A model generated the notes under the pieces. That model worked only from the letters and a program-made list of their open reading frames with translations. It was not told the DNA's origin and did not search any database. A stretch of 64,000 bases of DNA from Acidilobus sp. 7A (GTDB lineage: Archaea; Thermoproteota; Thermoprotei_A; Sulfolobales; Acidilobaceae), in assembly GCF_003431325.1 (NCBI RefSeq), contig NZ_CP010515.1, positions 992,001 through 1,056,000 on the forward strand. The letters run 5' to 3'. The number at the start of each line of letters is the position of its first letter. Position 1 is the first letter of the stretch. This document shows, in pieces, positions 24,491-32,912 of this stretch. A program made the translations under genes and the position numbers.

Positions 24491-25286
24491 GTGGGAGGAG
24501 TCCTGCAGGGGGGTCAGGGGAAGCGTAAGCTATAGCAGGGCGAGGGAGGCCCAGCTCAGGCTCAGGGAGCTCCTAAGGCTTGACTACGAGCCGCCCGAGC
24601 CCAAGGTAATAGCTGCGGTCGACGCTGCCTACTGGGGTCAGGGCGGCATCTACGGCGTCGCGGCCGTCCTAGTTATTGACCTCCTGGGGCGCTCGGCGAG
24701 CCTCTACTACTCCTACGGCCCCGTCTGCGTCCCTTACATACCGGGCCTGCTGGCCTTCAGGGAGATGGAGGTCATGGCCCCCGCCCTGGTGAGGGCCAGG
24801 CGCCGCGGTTTCGACGTGATACTAGTTGACGGCCACGGCGTAGCCCACCCGAGGGGCCTTGGCATAGCGTCCCACGTGGGCGTGGCCCTCAGGGCGCCGA
24901 GCGTCGGCGTGGCCAAGGGGCGCCTCTACGGCGAGGAGGGGCCGTGCGCCTACGGCGCCTGCCTCTACGCTGATGGTAAACCTGTCGGGGCGGTCCTCAC
25001 GTCTCCGACAGGGTCTAAGGTGTATGTAAGCCCCGGCAACATGGTGACGCTTGACTACAGCGTCAGGCTGGCGAGCTCGCTGATGGCCAGGGGCCTTAGG
25101 CTGCCATACCCCCTGCAGCTGGCCGACGCTGCCACCAAGGACCTGAGGGATCAGCTGAGGGGCGAGTCGCCCAGGGGGGTGACGGTTGAAGAGGTCGAGC
25201 TTAACCATAGGTCGCTTAAGGGGTTCAAAAACCTCTACTCCCTGCTCGGCCTGGTCCCCATCAGCCCGTGGCTGGGACCTCCCTGA
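24474..25286 (+). CDS. nfi: Endonuclease V
   Basis: 270 residues. Endonuclease V nicks DNA or RNA next to deoxyinosine or inosine and starts repair of deaminated adenine. The family pattern is plain: Asp50 in IAAVDAAYWG, VPYIPGLLAFREM (about 91-103), VDGHGVAHPRGLGIASHVGV (Asp118) and VGVAKGRLYG. A C-terminal metal-binding stretch VTLDYSVRLASSLM follows. The TTG start at 24474 lies within the end of psmB (17-base overlap) and no later canonical start precedes conserved sequence. The 3' end overlaps a convergent zinc-ribbon gene. Confidence 0.9.
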   Translation: MLRRAEWEESCRGVRGSVSYSRAREAQLRLRELLRLDYEPPEPKVIAAVDAAYWGQGGIYGVAAVLVIDLLGRSASLYYSYGPVCVPYIPGLLAFREMEVMAPALVRARRRGFDVILVDGHGVAHPRGLGIASHVGVALRAPSVGVAKGRLYGEEGPCAYGACLYADGKPVGAVLTSPTGSKVYVSPGNMVTLDYSVRLASSLMARGLRLPYPLQLADAATKDLRDQLRGESPRGVTVEEVELNHRSLKGFKNLYSLLGLVPISPWLGPP

Positions 25287-25524
25287 TTATGGCGCCCTTC
25301 CTCAGGCCGTTGTGCTTAACCGTTATCGAGACCCCGTCCTGGGAGTGCCTTATCAGCAGCTCCTCGTCTATAATGGTCCTGCCGCACACTGGGCACTTGT
25401 AGTACCTCGTCACCTTCACCTCAACGCCGTCTGATTTTGAGGTCCTCTCAGTCCTTGAGTAAAAGTTCATGGGGACCTTGCACTTGGGGCAGAGCACCTC
25501 TATCTCAGTTCCTGCTGCGCCCAT
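25261..25524 (-). CDS. Small zinc-ribbon protein
   Basis: 87 residues with two CxxC knuckles (CPKC at about 12-15 and CPVC at about 44-47) separated by about 30 residues: a single zinc ribbon. The rest is basic, with a short helix (IIDEELLIRHSQDG). Such small archaeal ribbons are often nucleic-acid or ribosome-associated, but no specific family is recognised. Monocistronic; convergent with and overlapping endonuclease V by 26 bases. Confidence 0.65.
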   Translation of the reverse strand: MGAAGTEIEVLCPKCKVPMNFYSRTERTSKSDGVEVKVTRYYKCPVCGRTIIDEELLIRHSQDGVSITVKHNGLRKGAIIREVPATG

Positions 25525-25675
25525 ATTTTGTCACCGCCTTTGTCCTTTGCCTCTCATGCAACGCACGCTTGTGCGGGATTTTATCCCTAAGCCCGTTGCG
25601 CCTTCTTTCCGTTAGCACATAGCTTCCGCCCAGCGTTTTTAAGGATTGCACGCGCATAGCTTCCTGGGAGGTAGC

Positions 25676-26365
25676 TTGAGCCAGCAGCCCGTTGACCCAG
25701 ATGAAGTTGACGACTCCCTTGGGGAGCAGCTGGTGAGGATAGCCAGGTCGAGCGTTGAGCACTACTTCTCCAACAGGGCCCTCATGCCAACGCCTCAGGG
25801 CCTCAGCCCAGTGCTCCTCAGGCCTGGGGCCGCCTTCGTGACCATAGAGACCTACGAGGGCGAGGGCTCAAGGAGCCTGAGGGGCTGCATAGGCTTCATA
25901 GAGCCGGTGAAGCCCCTGGTGAGGTCTGTCATAGAGGTCGCCGTTGAGGCCGCCTTCAACGACCCAAGGTTCACCCCCATGGAGGTAAACGAGCTCGACA
26001 ACGTCACATTCGAGGTCTCAGTGCTATCAAAGCTTGAGGAGGCCCCGAGGACGCCAGAGGGCCGCAAGGCCTTCGTGACCATAGGCAGGGACGGCCTTGT
26101 GGTTGAGAGGGGCTTCTACAGGGGGCTGCTCCTGCCCGAGGTGCCGGTTGAGAACCTGTGGGACGTCGAGACCTTCCTCTCGGAGACCTGCATAAAGGCG
26201 GGCCTCTGGCCCGACTGCTGGTACGACGAGAAGGTCAAGGTCTACAGGTTTAGGACCGCCGCGTGGCTTGAGGAGAGGCCAAAGGGGAGGGTCGTGAGGA
26301 GGGACCTGGCAGAGGAGTACAGGAAGCTCCTTGAGAGCAGGGGCCTGGCGGCACAGAGCACTTAA
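25676..26365 (+). CDS. AMMECR1-domain protein
   Basis: About 229 residues from a TTG at 25676, preceded by a good Shine-Dalgarno GGGAGGT and a TATA-like GTTTTTAAGG at 25634-25643. The AMMECR1 core shows the hallmark LRGCIGFIEP segment, then VEAAFNDPRFTPM and LLPEVPVENLWDVETFL with the buried cysteine region CIKAGLWPDCW. The family belongs to the so-called AmmeMemoRadiSam set, whose chemistry is not established. A Memo homologue lies at 53.2 kb, but no radical SAM partner is in the window. Confidence 0.85.
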   Translation: MSQQPVDPDEVDDSLGEQLVRIARSSVEHYFSNRALMPTPQGLSPVLLRPGAAFVTIETYEGEGSRSLRGCIGFIEPVKPLVRSVIEVAVEAAFNDPRFTPMEVNELDNVTFEVSVLSKLEEAPRTPEGRKAFVTIGRDGLVVERGFYRGLLLPEVPVENLWDVETFLSETCIKAGLWPDCWYDEKVKVYRFRTAAWLEERPKGRVVRRDLAEEYRKLLESRGLAAQST

Positions 26366-26400
26366 ACTTTCGGCGTCTCCGCATTAAGGGGGCGGCCAAG

Positions 26401-26580
26401 TTGAGCGTAAAGGAGAAGCTTCAGAACCACGTGGCGGCCTGGAAGAGGATACTGTTGCTCTCCAGGAAGCCCGACGAGGAGGAGTTTGGGCTACTGACGA
26501 GGCTGACCCTGTTAGGCGTCGTGTTGGTCGGAGCCATAGCTTACGTCGTTCACCTGATATACGTTCTCCTGCTGAGCTGA
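26401..26580 (+). CDS. secE: Preprotein translocase subunit SecE (Sec61 gamma)
   Basis: A 59-residue protein starting at TTG 26401. The amphipathic N-terminal helix ends in the conserved SRKPDEEEF, followed by a single membrane span (about 35-57; LLGVVLVGAIAYVVHLIYVL). This is the essential clamp subunit of the Sec translocon. It is directly followed by spt5, a gene pair conserved from bacteria (secE-nusG) to archaea, which supports the call. TATA-like GCACTTAAAC at about 26357-26366. Confidence 0.9.
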   Translation: MSVKEKLQNHVAAWKRILLLSRKPDEEEFGLLTRLTLLGVVLVGAIAYVVHLIYVLLLS

Positions 26581-26589
26581 GGTGTTACC

Positions 26590-27084
26590 ATGGAGTCGCA
26601 GCAGCCCGACCAGGGGACAGCTGAGGGGCGCAGCAGGTTCTACGCCATATACGTGACAGGCGGCTACGAGGAGAGGGTTGTGGCGGTCCTAGCCGAGAGG
26701 GCCAGGACCCTTCAGCTCGACGTCAGGAGCTTAGTCTACTCCCCGGACCTCAAGGGCGTCGTCTTCGTGGAGGTTGGAGACGTTAAGGACCTCTACTATG
26801 TAATAAGGGGTGTTAGGAACATAAAGAGGAGGAGGCCCACGGCCGTTAACGTTGATGATATACTGAAGCTCATCAGGCCTCCGGTCGCCGCGGCCCCAGT
26901 GGCCAAGGGAGACACGATACAGGTCATAGGCGGCCCGTTCAAGGGCATGATGGGCAGGATAGTGGATGTCAGGAAGGGCGAGGTCGACGTCAACCTGCTT
27001 GAGGGCGACTCGAAGATACTAGTGACCATACCGATAGACCAGGTCAAGCCCCTGAGCAAGGAGGAGCGGCAGGGTCAAAGTTAA
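26590..27084 (+). CDS. spt5: Transcription elongation factor Spt5 (NusG homologue)
   Basis: 164 residues. The NGN domain comes first (about 15-95; RFYAIYVTGGYEERVVAVLA), then the KOW domain (about 105-150) with GDTIQVIGGPFKGMMGRIVD. Spt5 binds the RNA polymerase clamp with Spt4 and makes elongation processive. Archaeal Spt5 is limited to these two domains, as here. Nine bases separate it from secE. The ribosomal protein genes that often follow in archaea are not present; a nucleotidyltransferase gene follows instead. Confidence 0.95.
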   Translation: MESQQPDQGTAEGRSRFYAIYVTGGYEERVVAVLAERARTLQLDVRSLVYSPDLKGVVFVEVGDVKDLYYVIRGVRNIKRRRPTAVNVDDILKLIRPPVAAAPVAKGDTIQVIGGPFKGMMGRIVDVRKGEVDVNLLEGDSKILVTIPIDQVKPLSKEERQGQS

Positions 27085-27126
27085 CATTATAAGTTTCGCA
27101 GCCCCCAGGCCTTAGGATCATAACAG

Positions 27127-27873
27127 ATGGAGGGCAGCCATGGGCAGGAGGACATAGCTGAGAGGGCTGAAAGGTACATAAAGAACCTCAGGGAGGCGCT
27201 TAGGCAGGCCAGCGAGAGGCTTGAGCAGCTTAAGGGTAAGCTACCCATAGACGCGGGCAGGCTCCTTGAGAACGCCTCAGCGTACGCCAGCGACGCGGAG
27301 TACTACCTGGCCAAGGGGGACGCCGCAACAGCCCTGGTCTCGGCCTCCTACGCGGAGGGCCTGCTCGACTCGCTTAGGTTCCTCGGCCTGCTTGACGTGA
27401 GCTGGCCCAGGTCCGTTGACGACGAGAGGAGGGTCGTGGTGGCGGGCACCTTTGACATAGTTCACCCTGGGCACCTGCAGCTCCTCAGCTTCGCCTCAAG
27501 GCTGGGCAAGCTGTATGTAATAGTGGCGCGTGACAACAACGCGTCGAGGGACAAGGGGAGGCCAACGCTACTCGACGAGCAGTCCAGGCTCCAGATCATA
27601 AGCTCCATCAGGTTCGTCTACAGGGCCGTGCTGGGCGACGAGAAGGACTACCTTAAGCCCATAGAGGAGATAAGGCCCGACTACATAGTGCTCGGCCCTG
27701 ACCAGGCCATGGATGAGGGCTGGCTGGCCAGCGAGGTCGAGAGGAGGACCGGCAAGAGGCCCACCGTGATAAGGTTTGACTCAAAGAGGGAGTTCTCGGG
27801 CGGCCTGAGGGGCTCAAGCGACATAATTAGGAGGGCCTGCAAGGTGGCCGCTCAGCTTGACCCTAAGCCCTAG
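27127..27873 (+). CDS. ribL: DUF357-cytidylyltransferase fusion, FAD-synthetase-like
   Basis: 248 residues in two parts. The first 90 are a helical DUF357 domain (DIAERAERYIKNLREAL, SAYASDAEYYLAKGDAATA). The rest is a class I nucleotidyltransferase with AGTFDIVHPGHLQLL (the HxGH motif) and ARDNNASRDKGRP. The closest known archaeal function for such a catalytic domain is RibL, adenylation of FMN to FAD; CTP:phospholipid-head transferases share the same fold, so the substrate is not certain. The helical domain may bind a partner. Convergent with ridA, overlapping it by 11 bases. Confidence 0.75.
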   Translation: MEGSHGQEDIAERAERYIKNLREALRQASERLEQLKGKLPIDAGRLLENASAYASDAEYYLAKGDAATALVSASYAEGLLDSLRFLGLLDVSWPRSVDDERRVVVAGTFDIVHPGHLQLLSFASRLGKLYVIVARDNNASRDKGRPTLLDEQSRLQIISSIRFVYRAVLGDEKDYLKPIEEIRPDYIVLGPDQAMDEGWLASEVERRTGKRPTVIRFDSKREFSGGLRGSSDIIRRACKVAAQLDPKP

Positions 27874-28252
27874 AGCGGCGGGCCGCTATGACGTCAAGCT
27901 CAACCTGGGCCCCGGCGGGCAGGTCGCTCACAAACACGGTGGTCCTCGCAGGGTAGGAGCCCTTGAAGTACTCTGAGTACACCGCGTTGAAGTCTTGGAA
28001 CCTCGAGGGGTCCTTTAGGTACGCAGTCACCTTGAGCACATCGTCAAGGCTTGAGCCCCCTGCCTCCAGTATGGCCTCCACGTTCTCTATGACCCTCCTG
28101 ACCTGCTCCTTGAAGTCGTCGCTAACTATTTTCCCCGTGGATGGGTCTATGGGCACCTGACCTGAGACAAATACCAGGTCACAACACACTGTGGCCTGGC
28201 TGTAGGGCCCTATGGGCCTCGGGGCCCTCTCGGTGAACAGGATCTCCTTCAA
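27863..28252 (-). CDS. ridA: RidA-family enamine/imine deaminase
   Basis: 129 residues, standard length. Conserved RidA segments are present: RPIGPYSQATVCCDLVFVSG, PIDPSTGKIV, the arginine-bearing YPARTTVFVSDLP that contacts the substrate carboxylate, and the end VELDVIAARR. RidA trimers hydrolyse reactive enamines made by PLP enzymes. It lies 43 bases downstream of a dehydrogenase gene on the same strand and may share its transcript. Confidence 0.9.
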   Translation of the reverse strand: MKEILFTERAPRPIGPYSQATVCCDLVFVSGQVPIDPSTGKIVSDDFKEQVRRVIENVEAILEAGGSSLDDVLKVTAYLKDPSRFQDFNAVYSEYFKGSYPARTTVFVSDLPAGAQVELDVIAARRSRA

Positions 28253-28295
28253 GCGGGCTCGCCGCGCTCAGCGGCCAGGCCCGACATAAAAAGCC

Positions 28296-29174
28296 TCAGG
28301 CGGTCGCCGTCTTAGTAGCCCTCCTCGAGAGCGCCCTGTAGAGCTCCTCGACCTCAGATATGTCAGACCTGCCGAGGCCGTAGCTCTGGGCCGCGCGGAG
28401 CACCTCGCTGACCTCTACAAGGACTGGCGTGAAGCTGGAGCCGAGCTCCTTGAGCGCCTTCAGCGTCTCGTCGGCGACGTAGCTCCCGAGCTCCAGCGAG
28501 AAGAGCTCCTTGTAGCTGCCCTTTAGCATGAGCGGCAGCCTCGACCTCAGCTGGGCTGAGTCTGCGCCGCCCATGGAGAGGGCCTTTACTACGTCGTCAT
28601 AGGGCAGGCCGAGGTTCCTCAGGGCGCTGGCGACCTCGGCGAGGATGACAGTGTTTGCCATGATGATCATTGTGCTCACGAGCTTAAGGGCCACTGCGTT
28701 GTCATCGCTGCCCACGTAAATGTGCTGACCCATGTCGTCAAGTAGGGGCCTGGCGCGCTCGTAGCTCTCCCTGTCCCCGCCAACGTAGAGCACCAGGGTG
28801 CCGGCCTCTGCGTTGGCTGGCCCTCCCTCCATCATGGCAGTTATGTACCTGAGCCCCAGGTCGTCGGCGAGGGACTTGGCCTTCCTTGACTCGTCAAGGC
28901 CGACCGTTGTCAGGTTGACTATGACGCCCTCAAAGCCCTTGAGATGGGGCAGCGCGGCCAGGAGCTCCTGCCCGCCAGGGAGGGAGAGGAGGACAAAATC
29001 ACCGTCAACGGCGTCAGCCGGGCTGCCAAGGGCCTTGAAGTTGTTCAAGTCCTTGAGGTAGGAGTACGAGGAGGCGGCGACGTCGTAGCCCCAGACCTCG
29101 TGCCCCCTTGAGGCCAGCCTCCTGGCTATGCCCCTTCCCATCCTTCCAAGCCCTATGACTGAGACCCTGCTCAA
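28296..29174 (-). CDS. 3-hydroxyisobutyrate dehydrogenase-family oxidoreductase
   Basis: 292 residues. The N-terminal Rossmann fold has GLGRMGRGIARRLASRGHEV; the substrate loop is MEGGPANAEAGTLVLYVGG, which corresponds to the family DAPVSGG-type motif with variation. The catalytic lysine is in VALKLVSTMIIMANT, and an all-helical dimer domain ends the protein. Family members reduce or oxidise beta-hydroxy acids (hydroxyisobutyrate, tartronate semialdehyde, glyoxylate). The altered substrate loop argues against assuming hydroxyisobutyrate. Starts at TTG 29174 after a short spacer from the tRNA. Confidence 0.85.
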   Translation of the reverse strand: MSRVSVIGLGRMGRGIARRLASRGHEVWGYDVAASSYSYLKDLNNFKALGSPADAVDGDFVLLSLPGGQELLAALPHLKGFEGVIVNLTTVGLDESRKAKSLADDLGLRYITAMMEGGPANAEAGTLVLYVGGDRESYERARPLLDDMGQHIYVGSDDNAVALKLVSTMIIMANTVILAEVASALRNLGLPYDDVVKALSMGGADSAQLRSRLPLMLKGSYKELFSLELGSYVADETLKALKELGSSFTPVLVEVSEVLRAAQSYGLGRSDISEVEELYRALSRRATKTATA

Positions 29175-29263
29175 GGGTTCACCGGATGGGACTGAAGCGC
29201 CCTGAGAATAAAAGCAAAGTACATGAACTCCACGTAACCCGCGAAGGCGCAGAAGGCAAGGGG

Positions 29264-29340
29264 TGGTAGCGGGGGGTGGATTTGAACCACCGACCTCGGG
29301 GTTATGAGCCCCGCGGGCTACCAGGCTGCCCTACCCCGCT
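29264..29340 (-). tRNA. Initiator tRNA-Met (CAT), CCA encoded
   Basis: A complete cloverleaf on the minus strand: acceptor AGCGGGG/CCCCGCT, D arm, anticodon stem CGGGG/CCCCG with loop CTCATAA (anticodon CAT) and T arm GGTGG-TTCAAAT-CCACC. The discriminator A at 29267 is followed by an encoded CCA (29264-29266). The A1-U72 first pair and the three G-C pairs at the base of the anticodon stem are the archaeal initiator signature, so this is the initiator rather than the elongator. No intron. Confidence 0.93.
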
Positions 29341-29383
29341 GCTCCGCCCCGCTTCCCCTTGCCACAGCCTACGACAACTATAC

Positions 29384-29395
29384 AGCTTATAAGCT
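29384..29395. promoter_or_regulatory. Palindromic TATA box shared by tRNA-iMet and the reductase gene
   Basis: AGCTTATAAGCT is a perfect 12-bp palindrome. Its centre lies 50 bases from the tRNA 5' end on one side and 50 bases from the GTG of the oxidoreductase on the other. One symmetric TATA element may therefore serve transcription in both directions. Confidence 0.45.
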
Positions 29396-29439
29396 TATTC
29401 CATTTATTCCACAGGAATAACATCAAGGCAGGGGAGACT

Positions 29440-30360
29440 GTGAAGGCCAGGGCAGCTGTGCTGAGGGAGTTCGGGAGGCCCTTTGAGCTGACTGACATCG
29501 ACGTGAGCCCGGGGGAGGGCGACGTCGTGGTGGAGGTGAGGTCAACTGGGATCTGCGGCAGGGACCTGGTCGTCTGGCGCGGCGGCTTCAGGAACCTGAG
29601 GCCTCCTCTGGTGCTTGGCCATGAGGTCTTCGGGGTCCTCAACGGGGAGCCAGTCGCCGTCTACCCTGCGGACCCTGCTTCCAAGGAGTTCCTGCCCCTG
29701 GGTGAGAGCAGGCCCGGGGGCTACGCCGAGCTCATGGCGGCGCCAAGGGAGAACATAATAAGGCTGCCGGACGACGACTTTTACAAGTACGCCGCCGCTG
29801 CCTGCGGCGTCGCCACGTTCATACACGCGGCCAGGCTCGCCGGGGTCAGGCGGGGCGACAGGGTGCTCGTCACGGGGGCCACGGGAGGCGTTGGAATTCA
29901 CGGCGTCCAGTACCTCTCCAGGGTCCTGGGGGCCAAGGTATACGGGCTGGCCAGGTCAGCTGAGAAGGCCAGGGTCCTCGAGGGGCTGGGCGTCAGGGCC
30001 TTCACGGACCTCGGGTTCTACCGCTCTGAGGGCAGGGTGGACTTCGTCTTTGAGGTCGTCGGCGGCCCAACAATGAATGACAGCATGCTGACCCTCAGGG
30101 ACGGCGGCGTCATGGTGCTCGTCGGAAATGTGACGGGGGAGCCCATAACAATAGCGAGGCCCGCGCTGCTAATTATGAGAGAGCTCAGGGTAACCGGCAC
30201 TGCCGCCTACAGCAGGGGGGAGTTTGAGGAGGCCATAAGGCTCATAGGGGAGGGCGTCATAAAGCCCTTCTTCAGGGCCTACAAGCTGGAGCAGGTGAAC
30301 GATGCGTACTCCGACATAATGAGCGGCAGGGTCCTGGGCAGGGCGGTGCTTAAGCCTTAG
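29440..30360 (+). CDS. Zinc-type medium-chain dehydrogenase/reductase
   Basis: 306 residues from the GTG at 29440; an earlier ATG frame start at 29359 would lie upstream of the TATA box and adds unrelated residues. The catalytic-domain motifs are STGICGRDLVVW (zinc-binding Cys) and GHEVFGVL (His-Glu). The nucleotide fold is VTGATGGVGIHGVQYLSRVLG. The four-cysteine structural zinc loop is missing and the protein is shorter than typical alcohol dehydrogenases. It may act as an alcohol, sorbitol or quinone-type reductase; the substrate is unknown. Divergent from tRNA-iMet. Confidence 0.8.
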   Translation: MKARAAVLREFGRPFELTDIDVSPGEGDVVVEVRSTGICGRDLVVWRGGFRNLRPPLVLGHEVFGVLNGEPVAVYPADPASKEFLPLGESRPGGYAELMAAPRENIIRLPDDDFYKYAAAACGVATFIHAARLAGVRRGDRVLVTGATGGVGIHGVQYLSRVLGAKVYGLARSAEKARVLEGLGVRAFTDLGFYRSEGRVDFVFEVVGGPTMNDSMLTLRDGGVMVLVGNVTGEPITIARPALLIMRELRVTGTAAYSRGEFEEAIRLIGEGVIKPFFRAYKLEQVNDAYSDIMSGRVLGRAVLKP

Positions 30361-31997
30361 GCAGCGAAGAGAGACTCCTCCATGACGTACTTCCTCCTCG
30401 AGACCTCCAGCATGTGCCTCGTGAAGAGCAGGGCGAATAACACTACAACTAGGCCGAACAGCGTTGAGGCCCAGGCCGCCAGCGCTATGTTGCCCTCGTC
30501 TGTGGCGACGTCAAGTATCTTAATGATGCCGTGCGTCACCTGGAGCGTTCTGTCGCCTATTATGTCGGGCCAGTACTCCCCTATCATGAGGCCTCCCCAG
30601 GCGCTGTCTATCGTTGACGTCAGCCCAGTGACTATGTAGGGCATGGTGCCAGGCAGCAGCACCTTGCGGAGCCTCGTGAAGAACCCCATGCGGAGGTTGT
30701 CCATGAGCTCCACGACCTCCTGCGGCATCGCCTTAAGGCCCATCCAGTAGGCGTAGAATATGTAGTAGAAGGTGCTCACGAAGCCAAGGAAGAGGACGTA
30801 GAGCTCGTTCGTGAGGCCGCCGAGGGCCCTGTAGAGGGCCGCTGAGGTGGCCAGGAACAGCAGCGGGAAGTAGACGGGGGCCGGCAGGGCGGAGAAGGCC
30901 TGTATTAGGGGCACGAGGACGGCCTCGGCCCTCCTGTGGGTGACGAGGTAGTAGCCGATGAAAACGGCGAAGGCGAACGCCACTAGGGTTATGACGACCA
31001 CCCTGGCGTAGTCGTAGGCGAGGCCCACCACTATGGGCCAGGTCTGCGACAGCAGGTACCTCCACGTGCCGGCCCTCACGGAGATTATCGTGGTCACGGC
31101 ACCGTAAAGTATAAGCGCCAGTAGCGCCGCCCCGACGGCCCTGAGGGCCCAGTCGAGCGCCCTCTCGCTCAGCTGGGCCCTCTCCACCCTCCTCAGGGGC
31201 ACGGCCCTCACGGCGGGGCGGCGGAGGGCATCTCCCACGGCCCTCAGGGGCCTGGCGGTCGCCACGTAGAACCTGCTCAGGGCCCTCCACCTGCCCCTGG
31301 CGCCGCGGCGGGTCAGCTCCATTGGCGTGTCGATGCCGTACTTGGCGGCGGCCCAGTTGGCGAACCTCCTGAGGCCAAGCACTACACCAGCCACTAAGAC
31401 GGCCAGGGCGACGAGCGAGTAGTAGACGTAGGTGTAGAGGCCCTCCGAGGTGAACTCGGCTATGAGGGACCCTATGCCAAACACGTGGTACGACGTGGCG
31501 CCTATGCTGAAGACCTCGCTCACAGTTATGTAGAAGTAGGCGTCGGCGAAGCTTGGAAGCAGGTTGGCCGCTATGCGGGGTATGGAGAACGGTATGTAGA
31601 GCTTCCTCATCTTGGAGAAAAAGCCGTAGCGGACGTTCTCCACGACCTCAAGCATGGGCAGGGGGACGGTCTTGAAGGCCTGATATATGCCCATCCATAT
31701 GTTCCAGACCACTGCCGTGAAGACAAGGAAGTCCACAGCAAGCTCAACGCCCAGGTAACCGCCTATCCTGTCAACGAAGAATACGAGGACCACCGGAAAG
31801 AACGATATCACTGGCACGGACTCGAGGACCTCGCTTACGCTCACGTAGGCCGACTCAAAGGCCCTGCTCCTTATAGCCAGGTAGCCCAGGAGCCAGCCGC
31901 TCACTATAGAGATGCCTATAGTAAGGAAGACCCTGCCGGTGGTGGCGAGCAGCGCCAGGACAATGATGATGGACACAGCGTCATTGGCCACAGTCAC
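30357..31997 (-). CDS. ABC transporter permease, two fused domains (SsuC/TauC type)
   Basis: 546 residues with about 11-12 membrane spans in two similar halves joined by a basic linker (about 240-290). Each half carries an EAA-type coupling helix: EVVENVRYGFFSKMRKLYIP in the first and EVVELMDNLRMGFFTRLRKV in the second. One polypeptide thus supplies both permease subunits. The family imports sulfonates, nitrate, taurine or thiamine precursors. The ATPase gene is 4 bases upstream on the same strand; no substrate-binding protein is nearby. GTG start at 31997. Overlaps the convergent reductase by 4 bases. Confidence 0.88.
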   Translation of the reverse strand: MTVANDAVSIIIVLALLATTGRVFLTIGISIVSGWLLGYLAIRSRAFESAYVSVSEVLESVPVISFFPVVLVFFVDRIGGYLGVELAVDFLVFTAVVWNIWMGIYQAFKTVPLPMLEVVENVRYGFFSKMRKLYIPFSIPRIAANLLPSFADAYFYITVSEVFSIGATSYHVFGIGSLIAEFTSEGLYTYVYYSLVALAVLVAGVVLGLRRFANWAAAKYGIDTPMELTRRGARGRWRALSRFYVATARPLRAVGDALRRPAVRAVPLRRVERAQLSERALDWALRAVGAALLALILYGAVTTIISVRAGTWRYLLSQTWPIVVGLAYDYARVVVITLVAFAFAVFIGYYLVTHRRAEAVLVPLIQAFSALPAPVYFPLLFLATSAALYRALGGLTNELYVLFLGFVSTFYYIFYAYWMGLKAMPQEVVELMDNLRMGFFTRLRKVLLPGTMPYIVTGLTSTIDSAWGGLMIGEYWPDIIGDRTLQVTHGIIKILDVATDEGNIALAAWASTLFGLVVVLFALLFTRHMLEVSRRKYVMEESLFAA

Positions 31998-32001
31998 ACC
32001 C

Positions 32002-32682
32002 CTACCCTCCAGCTATGTAGTCATAGAGCAGGTCCGTGTAGTTGGTGAACTCGGGGTCCCTCTGGTTCCTGGGCCTCGGCAGGTTTACCTTGACCTTGGC
32101 CGTTATTGTTGCGGGCCTGCCGCTCAGCACGTAGATCACGTCGCCGAGCTCAACGGCCTCCACCAGGTTATGAGTTATCATCACTACCCCCTTGAGGCTC
32201 GTGTTGACGTTAAATAACATATTATATATGTCCTTCCTCAGCGACTCCGCCGTCAGCTCGTCAAGGTGCGAGAAGGGCTCGTCCATGAGGAGAACCAGGG
32301 GGTCCGCCGCCAGCGCCCTGGCTATTGCTACCCTCTGCCTCATGCCGCCGCTGAGCTGCTTTGGGTAGAAGTTCTCGAAGCCCCTGAGGCCCACCACATC
32401 TATCAGCTGGAGGGACACCTGCCTGGCCACGTCCTTAGGGAGGCCTCTCACCTCGGCCCCCATCATGACGTTGTCCAGCACCGTCATCCATGGGAACGTA
32501 ACTATGGACTGGTGAACCATCATTATCCTCGGGCTCGGCCCCGTGACCTCCTCGCCCATCAACAGCACCCTCCCCTCCGTGGGCCTCATGAAGCCGCCGA
32601 GTATGCGAAGGAGCGTGGACTTGCCTGCCCCTGAGGGCCCCACTATTACCACAAATGAGTTCTCGCTAACCTCAAGGTTCAC
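32002..32682 (-). CDS. ABC transporter ATPase (SsuB/TauB type), 5' end unresolved
   Basis: 227 residues from the first in-frame GTG. Walker A is GPSGAGKST, signature LSGGMRQR, Walker B LLMDEPFSHLD, and H-loop MITHNLVEAVELGD. The true N-terminus lies upstream: the same frame continues without stop and encodes PILEAQDISFSYGDYKVLDH, the expected first strands of the domain, as far as about 32790, but it has no ATG/GTG/TTG. A GTG at 32801 is in another frame and would join if one A were added near 32785. A frame error or an unusual start is likely. Pairs with the fused permease gene. Confidence 0.85.
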   Translation of the reverse strand: MNLEVSENSFVVIVGPSGAGKSTLLRILGGFMRPTEGRVLLMGEEVTGPSPRIMMVHQSIVTFPWMTVLDNVMMGAEVRGLPKDVARQVSLQLIDVVGLRGFENFYPKQLSGGMRQRVAIARALAADPLVLLMDEPFSHLDELTAESLRKDIYNMLFNVNTSLKGVVMITHNLVEAVELGDVIYVLSGRPATITAKVKVNLPRPRNQRDPEFTNYTDLLYDYIAGG

Positions 32683-32912
32683 GTGATCAAGTACCTTGTA
32701 GTCGCCGTAGGAGAAGGAGATGTCCTGGGCCTCTAGAATGGGGCCGCCCGCAGACCTAGCAGCCTCGGCGGTCGCTAGTGCCGTTCTTCCAATGCCTTCA
32801 CCCCGTCCGAGGGAGCAAAACTCTCCAGGGCTATTATGTCTTTAGTTAATTTACTGGCGCTCAAATGGTGGGCATCAGCTGGCCTGGAGCCCGCTGGCCC
32901 TGAAGGAGGGCC

